From positions 5,550,501 to 5,614,500 of the forward strand of contig CANUEZ040000020.1 in the NCBI GenBank assembly GCA_948099385.1: DNA of 64,000 nt, read 5' to 3'. Source of the stretch: Fasciola hepatica. Its lineage: Eukaryota > Platyhelminthes > Trematoda > Plagiorchiida > Fasciolidae. Both the position numbers and the translations under genes were made by a program. Positions 21,448 to 31,608 of the stretch are shown here, in pieces; positions within the stretch are counted from its first letter, which is position 1; each line of letters starts with the position of its first letter. Below the pieces are notes generated by a model. It did not search any database, was not told the DNA's origin, and was given only the letters and a program-made list of their open reading frames with translations.

Positions 21448-23754
21448 ACTGAACTGAAGGATACTATTTTCGCTCCCAGCTAAATTTAACTAACCCAGGT
21501 AACTCTGCGGATGAAATGGCAGAGAATCTCAGAGAGTTAATCTCCTTAGCTGATAGGCTTTTTGTCCCCAGAATTCGTCGCCCACAGACCGCTAAGCGAC
21601 CCCTCCCTCGCCCCATTAGGCGCATTCTAGACGAACGCGCACGCCTCTTTGCTACATATAAAGCCACAGGCCTTGCCCGTGATGCAGATAACTTCAGGAT
21701 CATAAGGAACATATGCAAAGACAAGATTAGGTCCTATCAGAATGCAGTCCAGCGATCTGTACTTGATCGAGCACGGACCAATAAGGCATTTTTCTTTCAG
21801 TACATGCGCCGTCTAAGGGGCACAGCTCCGACGCCATCAGCTCTCAAAGATAGTGCCGGATCTCCAATCACTTCCCCTAGCCAGGTAGCCGAGGCATTCA
21901 GCTCCTACTTCCGTACAATTTTTGGCTCCTTTCCCATATCATCCCACCCTACTATGCACCCGTTATCTCTGACCACTACCCTTAACCGCGTAACTATTCC
22001 CATTGGTGCAGTCGCTCAAGGTTTCCGACGGCTCAACCAATATTGCTCTATGGGTCCTGACCTAATCCACCCCCGTATTCTCAAGGAAGCCGCGGATACA
22101 TTTGCTGCTCCTTATGCCTCGCTTTTTCAGCGATGTGTTGACGATGGAGTTTTCCCCCGTAACTGGAAAAAAGCAGTGATCGCACCCATCTATAAGAAGG
22201 GTAGTAGACACCTTGCTTCTAGTTACAGACCCATAAGCCTCACTAGCATCCCTAGCAAAATTTTTGGGGGAATTCTTAAGAGTGAGATTCTTTCCCATCT
22301 TCATAGAAATAAGATCCTCTCCCCGTCCCAACATGGGTTTCTTCCTGGCAGGTCATGCATCACCAATATGCTTACTGTCATGGATAGTCTAACGAAAGCC
22401 TATGCTGATGGCCAGCTCTCACACGATGTATTCATCGATTTTGCTAAGGCCTTCGATAAGGTCCCACATGCCCCTCTCCTTTATAAGCTGCAGACGTACG
22501 GGATCACAGGCTCCATGTTGGCCATCCTACGTAGCTTCCTTATCGACCGCACCTTTGTGGTTAAAGTCGGGAATGTTTTGTCTCAACCCTCCCCAGTAAC
22601 AACTGGGGTCCCCCAAGGGTCGGTCTTAGGTCCTCTTCTTTTCCTGATCTATATAAACGATCTACCGACAGCCCTTCCTGCAAACACTGCCCTGTACGCA
22701 GATGATGTAACCCTATGGAGTTCAAGCGTTGAAGAACTTCAAATCGCAGTTTATGAAACAAAACGCTGGTCCGAGGATTGGAACCTCCCAGGTAATGATG
22801 ACAAATGCGTGAGCATGTCTTTCGGCAGAGAGACTGGTCACACGTTTTCCATTAATGGAGCAGCCACTCTGCCAAGGGTTGACCGACACAAGGTGCTCGG
22901 TTCCTGGTTAGATTGTAACTTATCCTTCTCTCATCATCACGAACTTGCGAGCAAGTCTGCCTTTCGAGTTCTAAACATGATTCGAAGGTCCTTCCCGCGC
23001 ATATTTAAGGATGATTTCCCCATAATTTTCGGCACTTATATCCGACCTCTGCTGGAGTACGGTAGTCAGATAGTGCACTCTGGTCTTGTCCGAGACCGTG
23101 AGATCCTAGAAAGGGTCCAGCGGGCCTTCACCAAGGCAGTAAGTGGTCTATCCCATCTACCTTATCCCGCCCGCCTCTCACTCCTCAACCTCTATCCCCT
23201 TGACGTAAGACGCGTAAGAGGTGATCTGTTTTTGATGTTTCACCTTTTTGAAACAGGTCAAAGCGATTGCTCCTTCTCCGTCTGTCCAGCCTCTTCTCTC
23301 CGTGGTCACAGCAGAAAAGTTTTCAAACCGATGCCACGCACTTCACTAAGGATTAACTTTTTTAGCTATAGGGTTATTACCATGTGGAATGCACTTCCGG
23401 AAGATATTGTTCTCTCGCAGGACAAAACTATCTTCAAGAAAAAGCTAGACCTCTACCTGGGTCTCTCCCAATAATTCCCTTTGTCAAAAAAAACAAACAA
23501 ACAAAATAGTTGTCTTTTATCGCATATATGTTCATGAATGCCGCACCCCCACTCAGCTTAAGGCACTGTCCACAGTGTGACACTGAATGAGGTTATTTGT
23601 ATCTTGTTTTCGCTGCCACCACCGCCCCCCCCCGCTTCTTTTTACTCTCGTTTCAGCTCGGTGAATCCGACAGAAGATCAAAGATTTCCTAAAGAACCGG
23701 GACAATTGGGCTCAAAGCCTCGAACCCGTGTAGTACTTCAAGACTTCAAGACTA
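21448..23754 (+). mobile_element. LINE family L, copy 3, RT-bearing
   Basis: The longest copy of this family. It starts abruptly after a CTGAA-type tail, has an intact RT frame (21516-23474), a 3' UTR with a hairpin and a C run, and a terminal tail of acttcaag repeats ending near 23754. The endonuclease expected upstream of the RT in CR1-group elements is missing, so it is 5'-truncated despite the open frame. Confidence 0.85.
21516..23474 (+). CDS. LINE reverse transcriptase (CR1-like), intact frame
   Basis: 652 codons from the first ATG; the same frame is open back to about 21450, so the ATG is a convention and the true N-terminus was lost. Residues 1-100 form the charged linker that follows the endonuclease. 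Fingers and palm follow: NWKKAVIAPIYKKGS, SYRPISLTSIPSKIF, HDVFIDFAKAFDKVPH (motif A Asp), TTGVPQGSVLGPLLFLIYIN (motif B) and LYADDVTLW with YADD at residues 394-397 (22695-22706). The thumb and a C-terminal block with FFSYRVITMWNALPEDIV end the protein. Such enzymes copy LINE RNA at a nicked target. All visible RT catalytic residues are present, but with no endonuclease this copy could not mobilise by itself. Two nearby near-identical fragments show the family was recently active. Confidence 0.85.
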   Translation: MAENLRELISLADRLFVPRIRRPQTAKRPLPRPIRRILDERARLFATYKATGLARDADNFRIIRNICKDKIRSYQNAVQRSVLDRARTNKAFFFQYMRRLRGTAPTPSALKDSAGSPITSPSQVAEAFSSYFRTIFGSFPISSHPTMHPLSLTTTLNRVTIPIGAVAQGFRRLNQYCSMGPDLIHPRILKEAADTFAAPYASLFQRCVDDGVFPRNWKKAVIAPIYKKGSRHLASSYRPISLTSIPSKIFGGILKSEILSHLHRNKILSPSQHGFLPGRSCITNMLTVMDSLTKAYADGQLSHDVFIDFAKAFDKVPHAPLLYKLQTYGITGSMLAILRSFLIDRTFVVKVGNVLSQPSPVTTGVPQGSVLGPLLFLIYINDLPTALPANTALYADDVTLWSSSVEELQIAVYETKRWSEDWNLPGNDDKCVSMSFGRETGHTFSINGAATLPRVDRHKVLGSWLDCNLSFSHHHELASKSAFRVLNMIRRSFPRIFKDDFPIIFGTYIRPLLEYGSQIVHSGLVRDREILERVQRAFTKAVSGLSHLPYPARLSLLNLYPLDVRRVRGDLFLMFHLFETGQSDCSFSVCPASSLRGHSRKVFKPMPRTSLRINFFSYRVITMWNALPEDIVLSQDKTIFKKKLDLYLGLSQ

Positions 23755-23807
23755 TAGTATCCTTGTGTATACACAAGTAGCTGCGTTACACCGGGTGTCT
23801 ACCGTTG

Positions 23808-23975
23808 TGTAATGGCCAGGCTGTAAGCCGCCATATTGTTGTTCCAGTAATGTAAGTGTTGGTGCCGTTGATACACTTACTGGGCCTCGGCTCATGAAGT
23901 TTGTCCCTTTTGTGCTTTTGCAGATCAACCACGCTCACCCCCCCGGCGGAAGATCACTGCTGCTTGCGTGTTACA
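23808..23975 (+). repeat. TRIM 5' LTR
   Basis: 168 bp, TGTAATGG...GTGTTACA. Differs from the 3' LTR at one noted position (cccttttgtg versus cccttgtgtg). Confidence 0.9.
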
Positions 23976-23979
23976 AATT

Positions 23980-23997
23980 TGGTGCCGCGACCCGGGA
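23980..23997 (+). other. TRIM primer-binding site
   Basis: TGGTGCCGCGACCCGGGA starts four bases after the 5' LTR. It begins with TGG, the complement of a tRNA CCA end, and resembles Gypsy-type primer sites. The tRNA was not identified. Confidence 0.75.
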
Positions 23998-24280
23998 CCG
24001 GAGGTTATGGGAGGCCTTGGTGATTGACCTGAAAATAGCCGTACAGATAATTGTGCTCTGTGAAGTGTGACACGGTCTTAATGTGGCCCAGTAGAGGTCT
24101 TTTGAATTGGCCTGCACGGAGTAATAAAGCGGAAGGCCCGATTGGTTGTGTAGTTTTGAGGTACTGCGTAATCGGCAGTGAACCTGTAAAATGGCCTGCC
24201 CAAGGCGTGGTCCCAGGGAACTGAGTACTCCTGTGGTGTGATGGCGGAGTAAGTAACACTGTGGACAGTGTTCTTTCGTT

Positions 24281-24292
24281 GAGGGGGAGCGG
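24281..24292 (+). other. TRIM polypurine tract
   Basis: GAGGGGGAGCGG immediately before the 3' LTR at 24293. Confidence 0.75.
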
Positions 24293-24460
24293 TGTAATGG
24301 CCAGGCTGTAAGCCGCCATATTGTTGTTCCAGTAATGTAAGTGTTGGTGCCGTTGATACACTTACTGGGCCTCGGCTCATGAAGTTTGTCCCTTGTGTGC
24401 TTTTGCAGATCAACCACGCTCACCCCCCCGGCGGAAGATCACTGCTGCTTGCGTGTTACA
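24293..24460 (+). repeat. TRIM 3' LTR
   Basis: 168 bp, the partner of 23808-23975, followed by the GTTG duplication. Confidence 0.9.
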
Positions 24461-24516
24461 GTTGTGCCTCGTGGATATATATTGACCTGTGACATTTGTG
24501 GCTTCTCAGCGGATTT

Positions 24517-25527
24517 ATGAACATTATGAGTTCAGTTACCTCTGAGAATCAATGTGCGTGTTTGGTGTGCAAGAAAAATATCGGCCCTAGGGTCAAAGCC
24601 CTGATGTGTGATTTTTGCGAGGGGTGGATTCACCTAAAGTGTACTAAAGTCGACAAGGATAAGTATGAGTGACTGAGTTCCTGCAGCTCCCCATTCCTGC
24701 AAATTCTATGCACAGATTGTACCACCGCAAATAAAAGAAAAAGAGATGAAGCTGATTCAGCGGCGAACCAGGCACCCGCGGCACCGTGTGCAACGAGCCC
24801 CAGGTCCCACGCAGAAGTCGCTTCAGGCGCTACGAACAACCAATTAAGAGCAGTGAAGAAGCAACGCCGAAAGAAATCCGTGGTATTAGACAAAGCCGAA
24901 GTAGCTGTACACTCGGAAGACAAAACTTATGTTCTGGAGGTACCGAATGCAGCCGGCGGAGACACAGGCCCCGATCCAGGGCAGACGGAAACCATGAGTC
25001 ACTGGAAAACAGTGAAGCCACGTCAACAGATGGCGCCGCCACCTAGGACCCAATGCTTCCTAGTCGTGAATCTTTCGGAATCGACCGAGTCGGAGCCTCA
25101 AAGTAGATCAGAGCACGACGTTTCTCTTCTACGGGACATATTCGCCAAAATATTCTCCACAAATGAGGAGAACCTGGCAAATAACGTAAAGGTCAAAGCC
25201 GTTTTTCGCTTAGGGAAAATAAATGACAATGGTAACCCTCGTCCGCTCAAGGTGGTCTTGTGTTCCGATGAGGAATGCCGCTGGGTGCTACAGCGGTCCC
25301 ACAGATTAAAGGGAAAGAAACAGCGACTCCTTCGAGATCTTGACCCCGAGGAAAGGGAGAGGCACCGGTTAGCCTTGAGAGAGATCCGCGAACGCCAGGC
25401 CAATGGTGAATCGGGTCTTTTTATCCGGGATTTTCGTGTTCAGTGGAGGCGTCTTCAACTGAGATGGGAACCGTTCAATCTCACCGGCATCACCAACCAG
25501 GCGGCCCCTACGGTGGAGGTGCAATGA
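24517..25527 (+). pseudogene. LINE ORF1 with PHD-type finger, one stop codon
   Basis: 337 codons from ATG 24517 in one frame, interrupted only by TGA at 24670-24672. Residues 11-62 form a C4HC3-like finger: CLVCKKNIG, MCDFCEGWIHLKC, and LCTDC closing the set. A basic, low-complexity region follows, then an RRM-like or coiled C-terminal part: LLRDIFAKIFSTNEENL, VKVKAVFRLGKI and LKVVLCSDEECRWVL. ORF1 proteins of this type bind element RNA. The stop falls inside the finger, so this copy makes no full-length protein unless re-initiated downstream. Confidence 0.75.
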
Positions 25528-25570
25528 GGGTAGTAAGGGGAGGGAAGACAGAAGAGGGCATGCACTTATC

Positions 25571-26560
25571 ATGTCGTCTAATGTCAGGAGTCTGTTGAAC
25601 AAGCGAGATGAGCTCGAGGCATGGGTGGTTCAGCACTCGCCAACATTGGTCCCCTTGACGGAGACGTGGCTTACCAATGGGGCGCAGGACTCGAAAGTGG
25701 CTATCCCAGGATACACACTTTACCGTGCTGATAGGAGCCAAGCTAGTGGAGGAGGCGGCGTGGCGATGTACATTCGAGCTGACGTCCCTTCGCTACAGTT
25801 GAATCGCCTGATAGACCCGGAGGGCTTTGAAGAATCTCTTTGGTGTCGCGTGAAGTTGACACCCAGTGGATTCGAGTCTGTCGGAGTCATTTATCGGTCA
25901 CCAGAAGCAGATCCTCGGGAAGTACTGACTGGAGTAAGACGTTGGGCGGGCGATGGTCACTGTCTAATTTTGGGTGACTTCAACTCGCCGAATGTGGACT
26001 GGGAGAACTTGCGGTGCACTGCAGGAGCGGATTCATTTTCCCGCGAGCTTCTTTCAACGGTACTGGAATTTTCCTTGTACCAACACGTCAGAAGGCCGAT
26101 CCGAACCCAGGATCATCATACGTCTATCCTAGATCTGGTGATATCTCCAAGGCGGTCCGATGTTGATCAGATCGAGTACCTACTACCGCTAGGGTGCAGT
26201 GACCATGCAGTATTGTCCATCAGCTGGAAGAAAGGAGTGACGTTTGTCCCCAGACCACAGGGCGGACTCAACGTCTGGCGAATGTCGTTCCAACAAGTCA
26301 GGGAGGCTGCATCCTCAGTGATGTGGTATCCGCCGGAACCGTATGACATAGACAAGGCTTGGGAGGTAATCCGAGATGAAATCCTTCAATTATGCCAGAC
26401 TTTTGCTCCACCATCCAGACAGCGGCCGCATGCAAGAGGCCCACCTTGGTTTGACTCGCAACTTAGGCGTCTTCTGAAGCGTCGGAACCGAGCATGGAAA
26501 CAGTGTCAAGCGACTGGAGAAGGATATGATCGATACCGCAACATCCGGAACCAGGGCAGC
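25571..26560 (+). CDS. LINE apurinic-type endonuclease (ORF2 N-terminal part)
   Basis: About 330 intact codons of an APE-like endonuclease: MSSNVRSLLNKRDELEAWV, PLTETWLTNG (catalytic Glu), FESVGVIYRSPEAD, CLILGDFNSPNVDW (catalytic Asp and Asn), SILDLVISPR and PLGCSDHAVLSI (terminal SDH). Every active-site motif expected for the family is present. It ends with the linker FDSQLRRLLKRRNRAWKQCQ. The open frame continues to 27058 but after about 26560 it is out of frame with the real C-terminal block, which is read from 26526-26996 in another frame, so those residues are not meaningful. Confidence 0.8.
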
Positions 26561-26996
26561 GGTTTTCCCTTGTACTTTGGCAGAGGTGGCAAAGTTGGAA
26601 AGAGTACAGAGAGGCGCAACCCGCCTTATCGGAGGGCTACGTGGAGTCAGCTACGAAGAGCGGCTGAATATCACAGGGCTGTTTCCAGTGGCCTATCGGA
26701 GAGTCCGGGGAGACCTGATCTTCACCAGGCGTATCATCAGAGACGACTTCGGCCCAGAGCTACGTGCAGAGCTACCTCTTCGCGGACATGGCCGTACGAG
26801 GGGACACCCGCTAACTCTAAAAAAACTGCACTCGGTGGGCCTCCCTCTGGTGTACCGTCTATCTCGGAGGGTGACCAATCTATGGAACTCGCTGCCAGCC
26901 GAAGTGGTGGAAGAGCCCAACGACACATTGTTCAAGCGACTTCCGGATGTATTTCTAAAGAGGTGGTGGGAGACACACATGAGTCTACATCACTGA
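26545..26996 (+). pseudogene. LINE ORF2 C-terminal block after RT deletion
   Basis: The alternative frame encodes the thumb/C-terminal part of a LINE RT protein: EVAKLERVQRGATRLIGGLR, YRRVRGDLIFTRRII, RRVTNLWNSLPAEVVE, ending HMSLHH at 26996. It follows the endonuclease linker directly, showing that about 1.5 kb of RT sequence is gone. Confidence 0.75.
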
Positions 26997-27069
26997 GCTG
27001 TGGTGAGGAGGCTTACACGGGAGAGATACCCTCTGCCTCTATTATGAAGAATGAATGAATGAAGTATGA

Positions 27070-27440
27070 GCACCGGCATTGACGGGTAATGGTGGGGATA
27101 GAACTCCATTGACTTGGACGAAAATGGTTTGGTTAATGAGAAAGCTTGATGTGCACGATACAAAAGCCTGAGGGCACCCAAAATTCGGCGATTTCACCGT
27201 GAGGCTTTCATGCCAGACTCGATGTAAAGCCTTCGAGAAATCGATCGAGACCAAGTATGATTCCCCATGGTTATCGGGTGCAGTCGGCCATGGCCATGCA
27301 AGAGCGTGAGACAAGGGCTAGCAGTCTACGCGTCTAACGGCAGGACCGGCAGCCGTATTGGTGGTTGCTCAATAGTTCTCTTTCGAGGTCAGTGCGTAAT
27401 TGGTCGGCTAAAATGGTTTCGAAAACTTCCGGAGTAATAC
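27070..27440 (-). pseudogene. LINE reverse transcriptase fragment
   Basis: The minus strand reads PEVFETILADQLRTDLEREL, then SNHQYGCRSCR, then SYLVSIDFSKALHRVWHESL (motif A) and TIFVQVNGVLSPPLPVNAG (start of motif B). These are Jockey/CR1-type RT blocks. It is cut off at motif B by the tail of the neighbouring LINE near 27065. One stop and a missing F in the AFDRVWH motif mark decay. Confidence 0.7.
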
Positions 27441-27689
27441 GGGAGATTCAACAATGGTTGTTGGAGTTGGTAAGGTCACCGCGCCGGGAGTTTCCCCATG
27501 GTGTCGAGAAAATAGTCGTAGACAGTAAATATAGCGTACAAAAGGAGTCAAATCCAGAGAACATCCTAAGGACTGTGTGGTTTACATGACTTTTCTAGCG
27601 GAACTGCAGGGTAGAAAAGGGTGGGTATAGGGAGAGAAAGAAGTCGGGACAGTGGAGGAATTGAATTTTGAAGTTAAAAAGAGAGGACC
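27441..27689. other. Unassigned sequence
   Basis: No gene recognised. It may hold more of the minus-strand LINE upstream of 27440, but no conserved block is visible. Confidence 0.3.
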
Positions 27690-27894
27690 TCACGTAATTC
27701 GAAGTCCGCCGTTATATGGTATCCATGTTTTAAGTTGCATCCAGACTCTTTCTTTGTCTTCATAATCCTGCTTATTACTATGATTTGGATCTTTTTCACT
27801 TTATGCTTCTACTCTTTTCCCTGGAATCGACGATGCCGGGAGGTAACAACCGGAACCAGGGCACAGAAGATCGAGGGTAATGGTGAAATAAACT
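27690..27894 (+). repeat. RTE 3' UTR fragment (subfamily of copies B and D)
   Basis: Plus-strand sequence around 27775-27894 (tgatttggatctttttcac, cgacgatgccgggaggt, ggcacagaagatcgaggg, gaaataaact) matches the 3' UTR of RTE copy B read on its own strand (3722-3850). The Gypsy LTR begins directly after the aataaact motif. Confidence 0.65.
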
Positions 27895-28307
27895 TATAGA
27901 AGACGTTCGAGAGCGGCTGGCGAACGTGACTCCTATCGGGTCTAGCAGCGGAATACCAACGATATCCCCTCTATCGGACGAATAGAGAAGACGCAAGTCG
28001 GTTTACAGATGCGAGGTGTATTCTATATATCGTGGCACCGAAACAGTACCGATACGAGAGATACACCGAACGGAAAACGGAACGAAACGCGACGGCTGTG
28101 CAGAGAGCGAACCGCGAGCGAACGACCGAAAGTGAAAGTGATTCAAAACGAGGTCGACGGAAACCTCGGAAAAGTCAGTCCAGTAAAACGTAGGCAACCG
28201 GAGGACACTGATGTCAATGTCAAACGTCAGAAAAGATCGTGGAGAAAATAGATCCAAAATGGTGTCCAGAAAATAGTCATTTTCTCAAAACGATCGAGGT
28301 CACTACA
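27895..28307 (-). repeat. Gypsy LTR (3' LTR of the element)
   Basis: 413 bp, tatagaagacg...gtcactaca on the plus strand. Same length as 33100-33512, with two substitutions noted (gtgact/gtgtct and gacgc/gatgc). Confidence 0.92.
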
Positions 28308-28320
28308 GCAGCCCCCCGCT
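28308..28320 (-). other. Gypsy polypurine tract
   Basis: The minus strand reads AGCGGGGGGCTGC directly before the 3' LTR. Confidence 0.7.
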
Positions 28321-28864
28321 AGAAAGCTTGGTAGGCTTTCGAAAAATGTCAAGCAGGAGAAGGCATACAAACGATATTCGTGCGTGTGAATGCGTGCAAA
28401 ATACGTGAATGTAGCTGTGCTGTAGGATGCTGACGGGCAAAATCCGTGGTATGCAGGAACCGTAGGATGATGGTCGAGCATAAACCAGATTCGTTGCCAA
28501 TGACATCGGTTGCGTGAATCGTCATCCAGGTGTGCCACACCAATAACGTCCAGCGTCGGGTAACCGTTAACCAATATGATATCCGGAAGCCAAATCGGTA
28601 AGTTCGTCAATGACAAGGAACGAGAGCGACAGGGCCGATCCAGAGTGCAAACGTTGGTGCCAAAATTCTCCAGATTTCGTGGGACCAGCGAAGCGTACCA
28701 TATGGCGAGGTTCCATGAAACGAAAAGAAACGAAAAACTGGTTTAGCAACCGCAATGGACTTGACTAGAATACAGTAATAACTAATGAGGTATGTCAAGT
28801 CGTGTCGAAACGATAAACACGAAAGTTATTACTGCGAAGTGCAATGGGTAAGATCGTGTTTGAC
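28321..28864 (-). other. Gypsy 3' noncoding region
   Basis: About 540 bp between the end of pol and the polypurine tract. No recognisable env or other gene. Confidence 0.5.
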
Positions 28865-30372
28865 CTAGTCGCGAAAACGTGCTGGGCAAACGATCTTCCG
28901 ACCGGAACGTGAGACGGGAGCCTCATTCACGGACGGGTGCGTAGATGTGCTCTGCTGACTTGAACGTGAGACAGTATTCTCATTCAAGGACGTAGCAGGG
29001 CCAACTGGCTGCTGTCCTGAACGTAAGACGTTAGTCTCATTCGAAGTCGTAGCAGGCAACGCTAACTGCAGACCTTGACGTGACACGGAAGTGTCGTCAA
29101 CAGGCAGTGCAGGGTTAACATCGAATCTCATGTCAGCGGACGACACGCTATCATCAACGTGCGCGGCTTTGAGACGATCGATGCTAACGGTATCGACGCG
29201 ACCGTGTCGATCAACCTTAAAGGTCTTATCGTGACGAGAAGTCACGCGAAATGGACCTTCGTAAGGCTGTTGTAATGGTTTCCGTACCGAATCAACACGA
29301 GTGAACACATGCGAACAAGTTTCGAGTTTGGTCGGACCAAAAACCTGTCGTCGCTGTATTCGAGTCTGCCCCGGAGCGAGATTTTGCATGTACGTAGACA
29401 AACGGTGAACGTAAATCTGTACGGCAAGTGAATCTGTACTCCGTGGCGTAAAGAATTCCCAGGCAGTCGTAATGTCGTGCCGTAGACAAGTTCTGCGGCG
29501 GAACATTAAATATCTGCCTTTATGCAAGTCCTAATACCAAGCAGAACTAGTGGTAACGTTTCGTACCAGTCGGGGCTCTCGTGTGCTCTAAGAGCCGCTT
29601 TGAGTTGGCGATGAAAACGTTCGACTAAACCATTCGATGCCGGATGGTACGCGGTCGTGCGAATGCGTTCCGTACCCAGCATGTGAGTTAATGAAGAGAA
29701 TAGATCGGACTCAAATTGTTGCCCTTGATCGGTAGTGATTGTGGAAGGACAACCATATGAAGCTATCCATCGTTCTATCAGATGTCGAGCCACTGATTCG
29801 GCCGTGACAACAGAGATGGGAATAGCCTCGGGCCACCTCGTAAATCTATCGATGCACGTTAATAAATAGGTATACCCGTGTGATGGGGTCAATGGACCCA
29901 CAATGTCTACGTGGATATGATCGAAGCGAGCATCAGGCGTAGCAAAAGTACCGATAGGCGAAGCTACGTGCCTATGCACTTAAGATCGTTGACATTGTAG
30001 ACACTGTTTTGCCCACATACGAACATGTTTATTCATGGACGGCCAGACGTATCGTGCAGCTACTAATCAGAGACTGGCTGCGATGCCTGGATGTGATAGT
30101 CCATGCAGGGTATCGAACACGAGACGTCGATATGCAGAGGGTACGACTGGTCGAGGTATACCAGTAGACATGTCGCAGAGTATAGTCCCAGCACTGGTGG
30201 CCAGAGGTACGGACTGACACTGTAGCGACGATGACTGAGCTGCTTCCATACATGAAGAATCCTGCGCCTGTGCTGCAGCCATGGCAGGGATGTCTAGAAC
30301 CGGAGATTTAATGGCATTAAGCGGAATACGCGACAAAGCATCTGCAACGCAGTTCAACTCACCTTTAACGTG
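28865..30372 (-). pseudogene. Gypsy integrase with C-terminal tail
   Basis: Reads in order: the end of RNase H region and HHCC zinc motif (LHGLSHPGIAAS, then WAKQCLQCQRS), the integrase core (VDIVGPLTPSHGYTYLLTCI with first Asp; TTDQGQQFESDLF with second Asp; AYHPASNGLVERFHRQLKA with catalytic Glu), then a GPF/Y-like tail (QPYEGPFRVTSRHDKTFKVD) and a low-complexity C-terminus ending 28865. In-frame stops fall at 30067-30069 and near 29980, and a frameshift near 29458 moves the tail to another frame. The D,D,E triad is intact. Confidence 0.85.
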
Positions 30373-31608
30373 TCATAGGTCAATCGTGAACTGTGAAATA
30401 TAGTCTAAATGTCTGACTTCTCGTGGGGAGTAACGGTCAGACTTAGTATGCAATGCATACGTCAAAGGCTTATGGTCGGTAAAGAGGATGAAATATCGAC
30501 CCTCGACTGCATGGCGAAAGTGCTTAACGGCATTATATGCAACCAGCAGTTCGCGACCAAAAGCACTATAGTTGGTTTCCGTGGGATTGAGGCGTCGAGA
30601 GTAGAACTCTAATGGCTGCCATATCCCAGAAACAGACTGTTGCAGGACCGCTCCGATGGCAAAATCGGATGCATCCACCGCTATGCTTAGCGTGGCGGAT
30701 GGAACTGGGTGTATTAGGAGCGTGGTCTGAGCTAATGTCGCTTTAATCTCCGAGAACGCTACTCGTGCGGCATCCGTAAGCGACAACTTACGTGGATTGC
30801 CACGAAGTAGGTCGGTTAATGGAAGCAGACGTTCAGCAGCATGGGGTATGAAACGACGATGAAAGTTAACTAACCCCAAAAATGCCTTGAGCTCCTTGAT
30901 TGAGGACGGTACGGCGTAATCTAGAATAGCGCGCACTTTATCCTCGCAAGGCTTAATACCCTCTCGAGTGATCTTGTGGCCGAGGAACACAAGTTCCGGT
31001 TTGCCAAGTTCACGTTTATCAGGATTGACTACTATTCGGTGTTCGGACAAACGTTGAAATAGTAGCGTCAAATGTTGGAAATGTTGATCTACGCTCGACG
31101 ATGCGATTAGCAAGTCATCGATAAAGACGTGAACAAATTCCAAGTTTCGTGTAATGCTATCGATAAACCTCTGGAATGTCTGAGCAGCATTTCGCAAACC
31201 GAAAGACATACATAGGAAGTCAAACAAACCAAAAGGAGTCGTGACAGCGGTTTTCTCGACATCTTCAGCGGCGACTGGGATCTGGTGATAGATTCGTACC
31301 AAATGGATCTTAGAAAATACAGTCGTGCCGTGAAGTGATGCCGTGATGTCGTGTATGTGGGGTATCGGATAACTATCGTAACGGGTAACCGAATTTAGTG
31401 CGCGATAGTCGCCACATGGTCGCCAGCTTACGCCATCTTTCTTAAGAACCATGTGCAGAGGTGAGGCCCATGGACTGTGAGAAGGACGAACAATACCTTT
31501 GAAAAGTAGTGTCAAACTCACGTTTGGCGAAAACCAATTTGTCCGGTGCCAGTCGGCGAGGTCGTGCCGTGACTGGTGGTCCGTTAGTGACAATGTGGTG
31601 TGCCACAC
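30373..31608 (-). pseudogene. Gypsy reverse transcriptase and RNase H
   Basis: Blocks: [49 protein letters not shown] (motif A), [20 protein letters not shown] (motif B), [12 protein letters not shown] (motif C, xxDD intact) and [13 protein letters not shown]. RNase H follows with [33 protein letters not shown] and [12 protein letters not shown]. In motif A the position normally held by the catalytic Asp (SKIDL in relatives) is His, which should abolish polymerisation. A TGA at 30373-30375 ends the frame before the HHCC region. Confidence 0.87.

Larger units (their letters stand above)
23808..24460 (+). mobile_element. Miniature LTR retrotransposon (TRIM)
   Basis: A 653-bp element with two 168-bp LTRs (one mismatch noted), a 317-bp internal region with no coding capacity, a primer-binding site directly after the 5' LTR and a polypurine tract directly before the 3' LTR. 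GTTG flanks both sides (23804-23807 and 24461-24464), a likely 4-bp target duplication. This is the architecture of TRIMs: non-autonomous LTR elements mobilised by proteins of a related full-length element. The orientation is set by the primer site and the polypurine tract. The related relic at 33753 shows the family has other copies. Confidence 0.88.
24461..27065 (+). mobile_element. LINE with ORF1 and endonuclease but RT deleted
   Basis: A plus-strand element with ORF1 (24517-25527), a 43-bp spacer, and ORF2 from 25571 encoding a complete endonuclease. Near 26545-26570 the sequence jumps from the post-endonuclease linker (YDRYRNIRNQ) straight to the C-terminal block of the same kind of protein (KLERVQRGATRLIGGLRG), so the whole RT is missing. 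The 3' end carries an (ATGA)n tail near 27045-27062. It resembles CR1-group LINEs in ORF1 finger and endonuclease, but the tail differs from family L. Confidence 0.82.

Noticed and set aside
23971..24423. Minus-strand frames of 111-150 codons within the TRIM
   Set aside because: They span LTR and internal sequence, have no motif, and the element is noncoding by structure.
25571..27058. Single 495-codon product
   Set aside because: After about codon 330 the frame no longer matches the LINE protein; the true C-terminal block is in another frame, so the last 165 residues are spurious.
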